A stretch of DNA of 23,120 bases from Bodo saltans (lineage: Eukaryota; Euglenozoa; Kinetoplastea; Eubodonida; Bodonidae), in assembly GCA_001460835.1 (NCBI GenBank), contig CYKH01002183.1, positions 3,477-26,596 of the forward strand, read 5' to 3'. The position numbers were made by a program, and so were the translations under genes. The notes beneath the pieces were generated by a model. It ran no database searches. It worked only from the letters and a program-made list of their open reading frames with translations, and was not told the DNA's origin. Shown here one piece after another: positions 10,001 through 17,124 of this stretch. Numbering within the stretch: position 1 is the first letter of the stretch; each line of letters starts with the position of its first letter.

Positions 10001-13000
10001 TCACAAAGTTTGATGGATCGAATGGAGATAGGATTCTCAGTGCGACATTCCGAGCTATGGGAAACCTCTGCAGCCATCAAGTTGTCGAATATGATATCGA
10101 GAAGGCAAAAAGCATTGTTACCAATTCGAGTCGGAGACCCCCCTCACGCGTTTGTAGCCGCGTTGAGGCACTTGATGACGGTAGTTGGTTTTTCAGTGTG
10201 TGGTGGCAGCGGACCATCAGACCCCCAGCAGCAACAGCATCGCTCGCTCAACAACAGCTCCACAGCTCCGGGAAAGTCTGGGCCTCCAGCCCCCACAGTA
10301 AGTAATCGTAACGTGCCAGGGGGACTTCAGCTGCTCACCAGACTTCTTGATGGAGTTCTCGACACGTACCTCTCGAACCTTGGTGCGTGGTCAAAGGTGA
10401 CATCAACACCGCCTCTCACGTCATCGCATTATTACAATCCAACATTCCCATTTCCATCTTGCTTCTCAACGGAATCTCCGTTTCGAGAATGCCTTGTTCG
10501 GGTGTCTTCGGAAGCTGTTTGGTCCGGGCAGGCTCTGCGCATGCTGCACCACAGGCTGCAGGATACAAACGTTGGCTCAGCGGAATATTTGTTCTTCTCG
10601 GAGGCCCTGATTTGCTTCTTGAATGCGAATCCAGCGCTGATCCTTGCATCACAAGCGGCTACTAGTGGAGGCCCGGGGGAAGATGATCTATCTCAATCAT
10701 CTAAAAGAGAAAGTATCAACACAACGATTGCGCCACACGCACATGGAACTGTTCGAAGGAAAGTTCACGGGCATCAATTGTTCCGTGATGAGCCCGCCCC
10801 ACCTCCAACGCCACTGGCATACCTTGAGTCCCCACGAGGACCTTCTGTGTTCGTGACATGCTTGTTGGTCGTTGGTGCCGTTGAGGCAGGAGTCAATGAC
10901 ACCCTCTGGCACGCAGCCGATGATCTTCTGCGAACCATTCATCGGGCAGTCGCCACCACTGTCACATTCTTGCATCACCACGACACATCATCATCGTCAC
11001 GGGGTGATGACAGTTCCGCATTTCTCGCTGGCGGCGCAGATAAAATGCAGCAGTGGATTCAAGCGTTGCTGCAGCAGTATCATGCGTTGTACCACATGTC
11101 ACGCCAACGGAATCAATACAATCGAATGATTGAAGTGCTCCTCCATCGCCTGCAATCGCATCGAATTGTGCGTACTCCAACGTGGATTGGTGCCCACTTT
11201 GCCATCCTCGCGCCACTTCTAGCCGCAGCGGAACTCAACGAGGACACGTTCCGTGCGCTTGTCATTGTATGCAGATTGCATCGCGCTGATATTGGAGACG
11301 AGTGTCTAGGAGGCGTCTTTGCTGCGTTAGACCAGAGTACTCCAGAGAACCAGTCTCGGATCGCGCTTTACATCATGAAGCTTGATGATCCAGAAGACCT
11401 TCGGTTCGTTTTATCATGCATCCGTCGCTACTATTCTCCTGTATCTACGTCGTCACAGGGAGCGCCGCCAGCTGACGCCTTGATTGCGCATGAGCCAAAT
11501 TCCAACATTGGACGGCGTGGGAGCTTCACAAAGAATTCAGAAGGTGCAGGACGGCAAAACCTAAATTTTGGTGCGCAGCATCAAAACCCACACACAGCAC
11601 CACCACCACCGCAACGCAGTGTGGGCCAAGGCATTGCGTTCACATTGTTTTGTCATAGCCTCAAGCAATTGATTCAGCTACGGACCTTATCTTGGTGTAA
11701 GCCAACCGGCAGCAGCAATGCTTTGGTCGCTGCTGCTTCTGGTGCTAGCAGCCACTTCAGTCCTTCTGCGAGCATTTCCATCTCATTGCCACCAGCTGCT
11801 TCAACTACGAATGTCAAGAACGCTGCTCAACCCACCAGTAGTAGTAGTAGTAGTAGTAGTATTCAAAGACGTACATTCGTGATGAACGAAGAGTGCATCT
11901 GGTCCAACTATGCAGCGCCATCAAACCAACCACAAAGAGACAACAGCCACGGGAGTCGTGGTAGCTCTAACAACCCAAGCCCAAAGGTTGGAACACTAAC
12001 ACCACAACAGAGCGCAGCAGAAACGGAGGCCATGCTTAGTATCGTTCTATCGCAAGATGCAAATATCCAAGACGCATTCTTCTCATCGATAGATCATCTT
12101 CATGATTTGACAGCGACGCAACGGCATCTAATCGATAGTTTGCAGGCTGACGTTCAGAAACTCCGGCGCTCCCAGAGTCGCTCACATGCCCAGGTCGTCC
12201 TCGAACGAGCCAAACGTGGATTGTTTATCGCCCAAACATCTCCAGACGCAGAGAGTTGGCTTCATAAACCACTACGTGCAGTGTTCACTTGTTTCTCGTT
12301 CGTATCAGAAATTATATCGAAGCAGCGGAGTTTATTGTGCGACGCTGCAGCGGAACTAGGAATGGGAGAACGAGTTGCACGGCATTTATTTATGCGTGAG
12401 CGCAAAGTAGGTCTGTTTGGTGGGTCCAAAGTTGCCGCAGTAGTGTCCCCAACTCTTAGTCAGCACGATGGCATCGAACATCATCGCAAAGACACGCATT
12501 TCTCTGTGGGGCTTGACTCTCCTGGTCTCGAGAGCTTACCACCATCAAGCATCACCCCTCCCGCGTTGAGTCCTTCGAAGAAGATGTCCCCTGCAGCAAA
12601 GCAGCAGCGAGTGGCCGCAATTCTACGCTCAACAACCGCTGTATTAAAGAGTGGAGATGTCTCCCCAAGATCGTCCAGCGCGCCGCAGCCATCATCATTG
12701 GCGTTCCCATTCTACCCTTCCATGGAAGAAGACGAGGAGTCGTTCATGTCCAACACGTCCCAAGCTACGTTTCTCGTTCATGATGATGTTACGAACCCCG
12801 ATCATTTGCTCGCACCCGCATTGCATTCCAGTATCTCCGGATTCACGCAAGCTGACGAGGCGTCAATGGCTAGCAGGGCACTTGGCGCTTCACGGCGTAG
12901 TGGAGTCGCACCGAAAGAATGGATAGTGGACGAAGCTGCACTCAGTCGGGAACTTCTTGCGCTTGTCTCGGAAACGATGCTTCTATGCACTACGCATGTG

Positions 13001-16000
13001 ACTGATTTGCTTCTTTCATCTTACTTCTCTTGCAAGCGTCACACTCTCACCGATCCCACTTGCGTGCAATGTACCCGGCGCAAGCAGCTCGAAGGGGCGT
13101 GTATCGTGACTTCGGTAAGGTCGCTGAAGTCTATCGTAGCACTGTGGCATGACGCACAACTCGTTCGAGCTGCAAGTCGCAAAGATGATGACGATGAAGA
13201 TCACGCTGACCATTTACTTAACTTCGTGTTACATCCCACCACAACCACATTTTCACTGAGTCAGTCGATTGAGATGCTTGCGCATGTGGAAGATCAGATG
13301 TCGATGTTAATGGAAAGAAAAGAATTTTGTGCGCACCCGCACAGCAATCAAACGCGCGCCCAAGTCAACAACAACAACAGCAGCGGCAGCCTATCATCCG
13401 ATGCAAGCAGCCGCATGATGCAGCTCATCTCTGCCGCGTTACCCCTTCCCATCATGAAAATGCGGTTAAGAGAATGTCTTGACTATGTCCAGCACCGCCT
13501 TCCTGACGTGTTACAAACAATACACTGTACAACGCAGGTTGACGAAGGAGATGGCGTTAGTAGCAGTAAGGCAAACCCGGCACTAGTAGTTGTTGCAGTG
13601 GCTATGGAGGCAAGATATGCTTCTTACTACCTTCAATCGGTTGTGTCGCAGTTCACTGCGCTATCAAAATCTAGCCGTATCGCGCAAAACATCAGCGAAA
13701 ATGCTGCCGCGAACTCCTCCACTGCTGCAGGCGATGAGCATGAGCGACGCGGAGTTTCTGTATTCCTCCTCGCCCCATTGTTCCGTGGCGTGCTATCTCT
13801 GTGTTGCACCATCGATGCTATCATCCACCGGCAACTCAGCAGTGCTGAGCATCACACAACCCCAACAGTCCGCTTTTCGTTCGCATTTCTCAGTGATGCT
13901 CTCCACTCCGCTCTTAGCTCAATGTTTCGGTCTATCGATCCACCCTCCACCTCGACCACTCCAGCGAATGCTTCTGCTCTGCTTCTTCAGAATAGCGAAC
14001 GCATTTTATCAGAAACCGAAGTTATCGAATTTCTTTGGACCTCCATTGCCACTGTTGTATGTGGAGCAGGTGTCGATGCAACTGACAACAGTACTAGACA
14101 GAGACTGAGTACTGCTGACCGCAACCAACGGCCTTCCGCGTCATCATCGGCATTGTGGTGGACCATTCTCAACAAAATTAGTACATTCGCCACATTGGTG
14201 CAGCGCGGTTGTCTAGCATCAGGCCTTAGCGTTTCAGTGCTGCCAAGGGCACTGGCATCGGTTTCAGTTGATAGTGAAGGTGACACGTCCAATCAAAAAC
14301 ATTCATCCACGGCAGCAGCAGCAGTGCATTGCGGGTTGAGTCCTATGTATCTCAATACTCTCCGCCGCATGACGCCTGAATGTCTGTTCGTGATTGGCAC
14401 GATCGCGCGTACCGTCAGCGGTGCTGAAACGCTTTACCCTTCACCGGCAGCCTCGGAAACACTTCTAGACCTCGCTGCAGAGCGACTTCGCCTTGACAAC
14501 CTTGTTGAGACCGTCAGCAACTTACACCCGAAGGTTGCGCCATTCTTATCATCTCTGTTTTGGCTTATGTTTCCGTTCTCAAGTGACGCACATGTCCTGC
14601 AACATTCAATGAAGGAAAATTCATCTAGCAGCCCAACTCCATCGGAGTTCTCAAGCTTCCTAAATGCACTGCGGATGTTGTGTGGTAGCTCTCAATTACT
14701 ATCACCTCACGCAGATTCCATTCCAGCAGCATTTGGTTCCAGATTTATTGCGCTTAGCACCAGTGTCTTCGGCGCTACTATCGACCACTTATTCAATTCC
14801 ATCGGGAACGAAAGGCAACGTCTGCAGATAGTGTTGCCCACCGCTGTTGCCTCTTCGCCCGCTCGATGGGCAATTTCACCACCTGAAGCACACCTTGAGA
14901 CCAACAAGGGAGCTGGTGCTCACCTTTCGTCGTCGTCCATTGCAGACGGCATCATGGACGATTTTAAAGAAAGACTCAGCATGTTCTTAGTCACACCAGT
15001 GATTTGGTTGGTGTGTCGAACATCGAAAGCGGCTGGGACTGACGCGTTCAACCGAGCTCTCCAATCGTTAGATGCGATTCTCACTAACCCACGACTGAGG
15101 ACTGTTGTCATGTCACTATTAGATGAAAGAGTTATCGCAAGATTGTTTGAAGCGCTCATCGCAGCGAGAAGAGTTAATAGTATAGCTGGTGGTAGTGACG
15201 GTGGTGGGAGGGCTGCTCATGCTCATTCCACATCGTCGGTATGCAGTCGGCTCCTGTCGCTCCTTGCGTGCTGGGGTAACAACGACGGTAGTAACGTGAA
15301 CACGATCAACAACGGAAATTGCACAAATGTCACCACTGATGTACTGGCACTTTTTGATCACATGTTCGACAACGCGGAAATTGCTGGTGTCATTCTGCTG
15401 CCGCCGCCAGCACCCCTTTCACAACTTCAAGTGGATCCCTTGAGTAGATCCGTCAATCCGTCCCCTCTTGATGGTGCCGAGGATGATGAAGCACTCGTTG
15501 CACTGCTCGGCGGCAACGACGTGGGTTGGCGAGATGAACCTCCTCCATCTCGGAGTGGGGTTGAGAAGAAGAACAGTAACGTGGCGCTCAAGACCAACGG
15601 CGGAGCTGCAACAGTGTTGGCATCGAGCGCAGCCTCGATTTCTGTTGCAGTTGGCACTAGGAATACCTTGCAAGTTGACTGGTGGCCGGATTTCCCGACA
15701 AATACTCTCGATGCAGTGCTGGCCATTGATGATAACAACCACAACAACGAAGGTGATGAACTATTTTCTCCGGCTCGCGTCCCAGATGATGTGCGGCGGT
15801 TATCTGCTCCAAAGCCGCCGTTTGGGATGGAGACGTCATTCTTACTGACGCCAAAGCAAGTGCACCCACCGGCCGACTCACAGAAAAAACATCCCCAGCA
15901 AGTTGCTCGTCCCACGACAGAAGAAGAAGCACATATTCGCCCACTGTATGTGTTTGCCCAGCCGTATTATTTCACTGAAGGTGACGATGAGCCGGAGGAC

Positions 16001-16204
16001 TTTGTGGGGACGTACTCCATGTTACAGCCTCGCATTGAGCGCTCGAGATTTGTTGCTCCAGAGTTGATGGAATATTATCGGGCAAAACCTTCACAACAAG
16101 CAGGAAAGGCACCTGTGCTCCCAAGCCTACCAGATCTCCCTGCAAAGGCAAGGGATGACGATGTTGATTCACTGCAATCGTTGCAGTCCGAAGAAGATGA
16201 ATGA
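4100..16204 (+). CDS. Giant helical-repeat protein, tentative Furry/MOR2/Tao3-like cell morphogenesis protein
   Basis: One uninterrupted frame of 4034 codons. Most of it alternates amphipathic helices of HEAT/ARM type with Ser-, Gln-, Asn-, His- and Pro-rich spacers. The Furry family consists of huge helical-repeat scaffolds that work with NDR kinases and MOB proteins in cell polarity. Three points suggest it: a helical N-terminal block (about 340-760) including the pattern F-x2-L-L-x-P-V around 583-595; a segment at 1245-1279 reading LLDGVGLVLLG, then N-D-x-S-T-R and A-L-A-V-L, close to the Furry/MOR2 central pattern; and further helical blocks near 1914-1960 and 2328-2448. It is longer than typical Furry proteins (about 2000-3000), mainly through low-complexity inserts. 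There is a short coiled coil near 2661-2706, a C-x2-H-x6-C-x2-C cluster at 2978-2991 and an acidic C-terminus. No kinase, ATPase or membrane segment is seen. It could be another HEAT-repeat scaffold; the reading frame is certain, the family is not. The alternative start is M11 (4130). Confidence 0.9.
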   Translation: MATSTIAESYMAIILELLRDAIDPSKWAAGSSGSTGSHHHPSSSNASSSTQQQQQATGGSSTTASTASSHQNSSSSNHPVGNAGGASLDPPEEYLSSVLRRYEPRITNLFRDELSSLMPNLVTDVAAQLHRSGIDERDESELTAALTRRLHAAKVLDIILAVRGGVSQYILSGGNANSSNSLNNNSMDHFLLLEPSSSSVKMSQQSVDGFGVDVRSSRGNTTVSSGSPTDLGSNNNEPSLVSAVVNSVFRSSGLLRLFLDQGAARRCCALLDIVWMQSVFIVLGGIVETERVSAYVASPTSSSAAPLPTPHSMSSASPDLSRHPNLTPVNSPSKEFGGLPQQQSSPNREQGSTAPVPTINDLAYVPVVYFLRRQHISDIENLICTWILRDVDVYPTYRRWIQHWSLELLSMVCGVDSSVAHASIVGVQHAVSTRYAAIEKGELVSSNSSTPSAATTSRRRIMIPLDSVLQLIARESQIVPTSPLLATGRTTATMTSSSGDSDAPSNYPVILTPPLTFVEKYIKGLLSIVGDLSVYKNYSGLLKYVRIVSSWRVASNALLITLTSILVELAAAAKGKKEVKAIFAEFCTRLLVPVAHTPHHRVDGWVFRNCEFLHMRHLNEWVGKTKYAPVAIPAIAAILGCCSIPFLVRQTIPFCQLVAKSLPDADRRMRGSYLFALQHVVGICFRQVLTHHKLGTDAVGLALRKDLFNILQTDIAANLRRTPLTQQSTKAVEAATELFILTAQCFPIEGLTILVELLPALDGTASGSGNTSSASARDMSSLLFSEATAVSLNALGALSDAMFSADAAGSKQQPMHDAHPRGHGGVSTPPPPPASSQFPQPLLPQFRLAFQVWGGVDTSTIVPPKVLVDEDLLAGGILTFPTSPFCTIRRQPSTSGVMSTPLAIYGSFDGGARSIDTSSSLSSHASLFYSSREHRTASWGAHQFHQAASSNGSRSVPSISIFAEHGWDDELDAACRKVGTSFLNWGVVLDPEQQLEASMNTSATPDKMGLDPPSSTIGIGRDFLNSKENFLLKRLTAVLAALRDLLSVPQALRTAMKQQSVDSVNTAAAAASMASFASTLSEKEKMAQRLLIATFLVSRYWAPTSAFLSEIPRALLHWNHSLVLATSAVVLPHFFVHRSFHHFVQPIIARFVEVVAVSQDDREATMTLAKSIANMSSLLRCTCVDERLKNHHSLQHHRTHSSSLIRRVYEPFVKWLLQTPSLPSAYYFAAPTVASVSAVEMQAMSPMDLLDGVGLVLLGNNDPSTRQAALAVLSDVVRITDTMKQWKEAAAATSIPSQGNATQSPSSSTTTAALLVDWSSYCCVGHSLMGSYGVDTIEECIRQIDDCRFVGCNWSDESTKNLKLVSTGSCYSPSLSAVTTKHFLHRRQAKGNHPLVGTPRLLFSHAQDVLRFHVVTDSTTPLGDDQAETSTVFSNIGAAMADILRPSVAPLPFVFVANIALDFVARAVSYSSAHGSTTSSSVIGVTRAPLVAAKLASYVFIHVATGSSSSSSSAGNTLVALESKYAVDTWRSAYCLYYTLLICEAHPARRVLFNGSHNNTAKPPPTNDGGDSMMGWLIPDKARRLPELLQLTLVTLQRFSGLQDVFDVVSFMSSVIVQRVLNSSLKDVVVLTSDYSRLHIDFVKKFLDDPVKSLARKDKKRALAYCAIACPTLLAAAISITSPLPVTSQQQLSSPNVAPLPAAAPSAAAILLTTRLQEGGGVTSLRLPSPQSSSSSLHHHHHDIQLQAVKLFDAFDVLVSVLITGNFSSTVAGSNAPTSSSSVTFTPQQHELLKSGGVSSLAALSPIPSAQFVVAQRPIGESVSSHRRHEGGTTDDAFSDVVATYHSETPWPLSSVSIDEIRGAPVLHSVAWSSSSAATVPSTPRGSKTSSSGPPSNHVIVATPPITLDQSFSVRLRASLIEMLGVFYQHEMLLLPFLRERHRAMEEFLLFNVIGTPSRNMTRALMDSQSLMDRMEIGFSVRHSELWETSAAIKLSNMISRRQKALLPIRVGDPPHAFVAALRHLMTVVGFSVCGGSGPSDPQQQQHRSLNNSSTAPGKSGPPAPTVSNRNVPGGLQLLTRLLDGVLDTYLSNLGAWSKVTSTPPLTSSHYYNPTFPFPSCFSTESPFRECLVRVSSEAVWSGQALRMLHHRLQDTNVGSAEYLFFSEALICFLNANPALILASQAATSGGPGEDDLSQSSKRESINTTIAPHAHGTVRRKVHGHQLFRDEPAPPPTPLAYLESPRGPSVFVTCLLVVGAVEAGVNDTLWHAADDLLRTIHRAVATTVTFLHHHDTSSSSRGDDSSAFLAGGADKMQQWIQALLQQYHALYHMSRQRNQYNRMIEVLLHRLQSHRIVRTPTWIGAHFAILAPLLAAAELNEDTFRALVIVCRLHRADIGDECLGGVFAALDQSTPENQSRIALYIMKLDDPEDLRFVLSCIRRYYSPVSTSSQGAPPADALIAHEPNSNIGRRGSFTKNSEGAGRQNLNFGAQHQNPHTAPPPPQRSVGQGIAFTLFCHSLKQLIQLRTLSWCKPTGSSNALVAAASGASSHFSPSASISISLPPAASTTNVKNAAQPTSSSSSSSSIQRRTFVMNEECIWSNYAAPSNQPQRDNSHGSRGSSNNPSPKVGTLTPQQSAAETEAMLSIVLSQDANIQDAFFSSIDHLHDLTATQRHLIDSLQADVQKLRRSQSRSHAQVVLERAKRGLFIAQTSPDAESWLHKPLRAVFTCFSFVSEIISKQRSLLCDAAAELGMGERVARHLFMRERKVGLFGGSKVAAVVSPTLSQHDGIEHHRKDTHFSVGLDSPGLESLPPSSITPPALSPSKKMSPAAKQQRVAAILRSTTAVLKSGDVSPRSSSAPQPSSLAFPFYPSMEEDEESFMSNTSQATFLVHDDVTNPDHLLAPALHSSISGFTQADEASMASRALGASRRSGVAPKEWIVDEAALSRELLALVSETMLLCTTHVTDLLLSSYFSCKRHTLTDPTCVQCTRRKQLEGACIVTSVRSLKSIVALWHDAQLVRAASRKDDDDEDHADHLLNFVLHPTTTTFSLSQSIEMLAHVEDQMSMLMERKEFCAHPHSNQTRAQVNNNNSSGSLSSDASSRMMQLISAALPLPIMKMRLRECLDYVQHRLPDVLQTIHCTTQVDEGDGVSSSKANPALVVVAVAMEARYASYYLQSVVSQFTALSKSSRIAQNISENAAANSSTAAGDEHERRGVSVFLLAPLFRGVLSLCCTIDAIIHRQLSSAEHHTTPTVRFSFAFLSDALHSALSSMFRSIDPPSTSTTPANASALLLQNSERILSETEVIEFLWTSIATVVCGAGVDATDNSTRQRLSTADRNQRPSASSSALWWTILNKISTFATLVQRGCLASGLSVSVLPRALASVSVDSEGDTSNQKHSSTAAAAVHCGLSPMYLNTLRRMTPECLFVIGTIARTVSGAETLYPSPAASETLLDLAAERLRLDNLVETVSNLHPKVAPFLSSLFWLMFPFSSDAHVLQHSMKENSSSSPTPSEFSSFLNALRMLCGSSQLLSPHADSIPAAFGSRFIALSTSVFGATIDHLFNSIGNERQRLQIVLPTAVASSPARWAISPPEAHLETNKGAGAHLSSSSIADGIMDDFKERLSMFLVTPVIWLVCRTSKAAGTDAFNRALQSLDAILTNPRLRTVVMSLLDERVIARLFEALIAARRVNSIAGGSDGGGRAAHAHSTSSVCSRLLSLLACWGNNDGSNVNTINNGNCTNVTTDVLALFDHMFDNAEIAGVILLPPPAPLSQLQVDPLSRSVNPSPLDGAEDDEALVALLGGNDVGWRDEPPPSRSGVEKKNSNVALKTNGGAATVLASSAASISVAVGTRNTLQVDWWPDFPTNTLDAVLAIDDNNHNNEGDELFSPARVPDDVRRLSAPKPPFGMETSFLLTPKQVHPPADSQKKHPQQVARPTTEEEAHIRPLYVFAQPYYFTEGDDEPEDFVGTYSMLQPRIERSRFVAPELMEYYRAKPSQQAGKAPVLPSLPDLPAKARDDDVDSLQSLQSEEDE
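4250..4264 (+). repeat. In-frame CAG repeat, five units
   Basis: Five perfect CAG codons encode a Gln run in the low-complexity N-terminal spacer of the giant protein. It is short, but a potential length polymorphism. Confidence 0.85.
8618..8638 (+). repeat. In-frame AGT/AGC serine tract
   Basis: Seven consecutive Ser codons, mixing AGT and AGC, lie between helical blocks of the giant protein. The mixed codons suggest an older tract than the pure AGT run further downstream. Confidence 0.8.
11837..11860 (+). repeat. Perfect (AGT)8 microsatellite encoding serine
   Basis: Eight identical AGT codons (about residues 2580-2587) sit in a Ser/Thr/Ala-rich linker of the giant protein. Identical codons point to recent slippage. 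Length changes would stay in frame. Confidence 0.92.
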
Positions 16205-16307
16205 AACAGATCTGTGGAAGAACATTGCGAAAATTGCTAGCTCAAAGACGAACGATAAGCAATTAAAGTATACGGTAATATTGGCCCGACCTGTATTGAT
16301 TTTTGAA

Positions 16308-16345
16308 ACTTTTTTGTTTTTTCTTGCATGTGAAAGCTCTCACAG
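16308..16345 (+). promoter_or_regulatory. Polypyrimidine tract and AG acceptor before the RIIa-domain gene
   Basis: A T-rich tract at 16309-16325 is followed by AGs at 16335-16336 and 16344-16345. Either gives a leader of 23 to 33 bases before the ATG at 16369, typical of kinetoplastid spliced-leader addition. It decides against the longer frame that opens upstream at a TTG, which would translate the tract itself. Confidence 0.65.
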
Positions 16346-16368
16346 GTCAACAGACTCGCAAAAAGAAA

Positions 16369-16725
16369 ATGCAGCACGCAGTTCTCCCTCCACTCCCTCC
16401 CAGCTCAAAGTCTTCCGTGCCACAGTCACCCATGACGCCAGGTGGCGCGCCGGTCAGTAGGACAAGCCACTCCCCACCGATAGTACCCCTATCTGTCGTA
16501 GACTACGTACAATCACACAATATTCACATTCTTCTGGATCGCATGGTGAAAGACATTTTAGTAGAAACGCCGAAGGACAGCGACGCTTGGATGCTTCGCT
16601 GGTTCCTCGAGCAACACAGGCAGTCGTGTGCGCAAAAACACATGAACTCCCAACAACAACATCAGTTGCAAGAACTTCAAGGACGAGAAGATCATCGACT
16701 AAATTCAGAATCACCTTCACTTTAG
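16369..16725 (+). CDS. Small protein with RIIa/Dpy30-like dimerisation-docking domain
   Basis: The 118-residue protein starts at the first ATG after a good splice acceptor. Residues 1-40 are Pro/Ser-rich and probably disordered. Residues 42-84 form two predicted amphipathic helices with the spacing of the RIIa/Dpy30-like fold: V-x-D-Y-V-Q-x-H, then I-x2-L-L-D-R-M-V, a break at E-T-P-K-D, then W-M-L-R-W-F-L-E. In this family such X-type four-helix bundles dimerise and bind amphipathic anchoring helices, often in flagellar radial-spoke or PKA-anchoring complexes. A Gln-rich tail (94-106) follows. No catalytic domain is attached, so it would act as an adaptor. The flagellar role is inference. 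The gene lies 164 bases after the giant gene's stop and is the smallest gene here. The domain call is moderate because it rests on pattern only. Confidence 0.72.
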   Translation: MQHAVLPPLPPSSKSSVPQSPMTPGGAPVSRTSHSPPIVPLSVVDYVQSHNIHILLDRMVKDILVETPKDSDAWMLRWFLEQHRQSCAQKHMNSQQQHQLQELQGREDHRLNSESPSL

Positions 16726-16856
16726 TCAGCCAAACTCTGCCCCAGAAGGAAGTTTATTATTTTATTGTTGTACAAACACAGTCTAAGTCGGCCGCTTGCC
16801 TGAAGGTTTTGACTTCTTTTGTGATATCGAAACAACCTTAGCACCACACAATTCGA

Positions 16857-16989
16857 TCAATTTGTTTTGCTTCACAAAGATCAGGGTAAAGAGTAAACTT
16901 TGTGAGGAATTAGTGATCAAAAAAAGCATGCAGCAGCGACAGGGCACAGCCCCTACACCAATTACTCCTGCCGCGCAGCGAGCACTTGC
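16857..16989 (+). repeat. Tandem duplication, copy 1 (133 bp)
   Basis: This copy is directly followed by a second at 16990-17124. The two are identical except that copy 1 lacks two bases (CT) near 16899. The unit contains a T-rich stretch with AGs (putative splice acceptor), the leader, the ATG and the first 20 codons (plus two bases) of the PP2C gene. Confidence 0.95.
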
Positions 16990-17029
16990 TCAATTTGTTT
17001 TGCTTCACAAAGATCAGGGTAAAGAGTAA
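16928..17029 (+). other. Truncated duplicate of the PP2C start, a 33-codon upstream reading frame
   Basis: The first duplicate copy carries the same ATG and N-terminal codons (MQQRQGTAPT and on) as the PP2C. At the duplication junction it runs into the leader of copy 2 and ends at the TAA at 17027-17029. If the splice acceptor in copy 1, or one further upstream, is used, this becomes an upstream open reading frame ahead of the true PP2C start at 17063. It is unlikely to make a functional protein. Confidence 0.7.
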
Positions 17030-17124
17030 ACTCTTTGTGAGGAATTAGTGATCAAAAAAAGCATGCAGCAGCGACAGGGCACAGCCCCTACACCAATTAC
17101 TCCTGCCGCGCAGCGAGCACTTGC
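16990..17124 (+). repeat. Tandem duplication, copy 2 (135 bp)
   Basis: This is the functional copy, as it is continuous with the phosphatase frame. It contains the perfect hairpin-like AAAGAG-TAAA-CTCTTT, which is shortened in copy 1 by the two-base difference. Both copies also carry TCACAAAG and its reverse complement CTTTGTGA flanking that element (16872-16879 with 16898-16905; 17005-17012 with 17033-17040). Confidence 0.95.

Noticed and set aside
13590-14108. Plus-strand frame of 172 codons overlapping the giant gene in another phase
   Set aside because: The main frame runs through without a break here, and the alternative product has no recognisable pattern.
15427-15915. Minus-strand open frame of 162 codons near the end of the giant gene
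   Set aside because: It is antisense to coding sequence, Ser-rich through reversed low-complexity codons, and has no leader or splice signal on that strand.
17048-17062. GTG as an upstream start for the PP2C
   Set aside because: An ATG lies five codons later, nuclear genes of this kind start at ATG, and the duplication keeps the same ATG in both copies.
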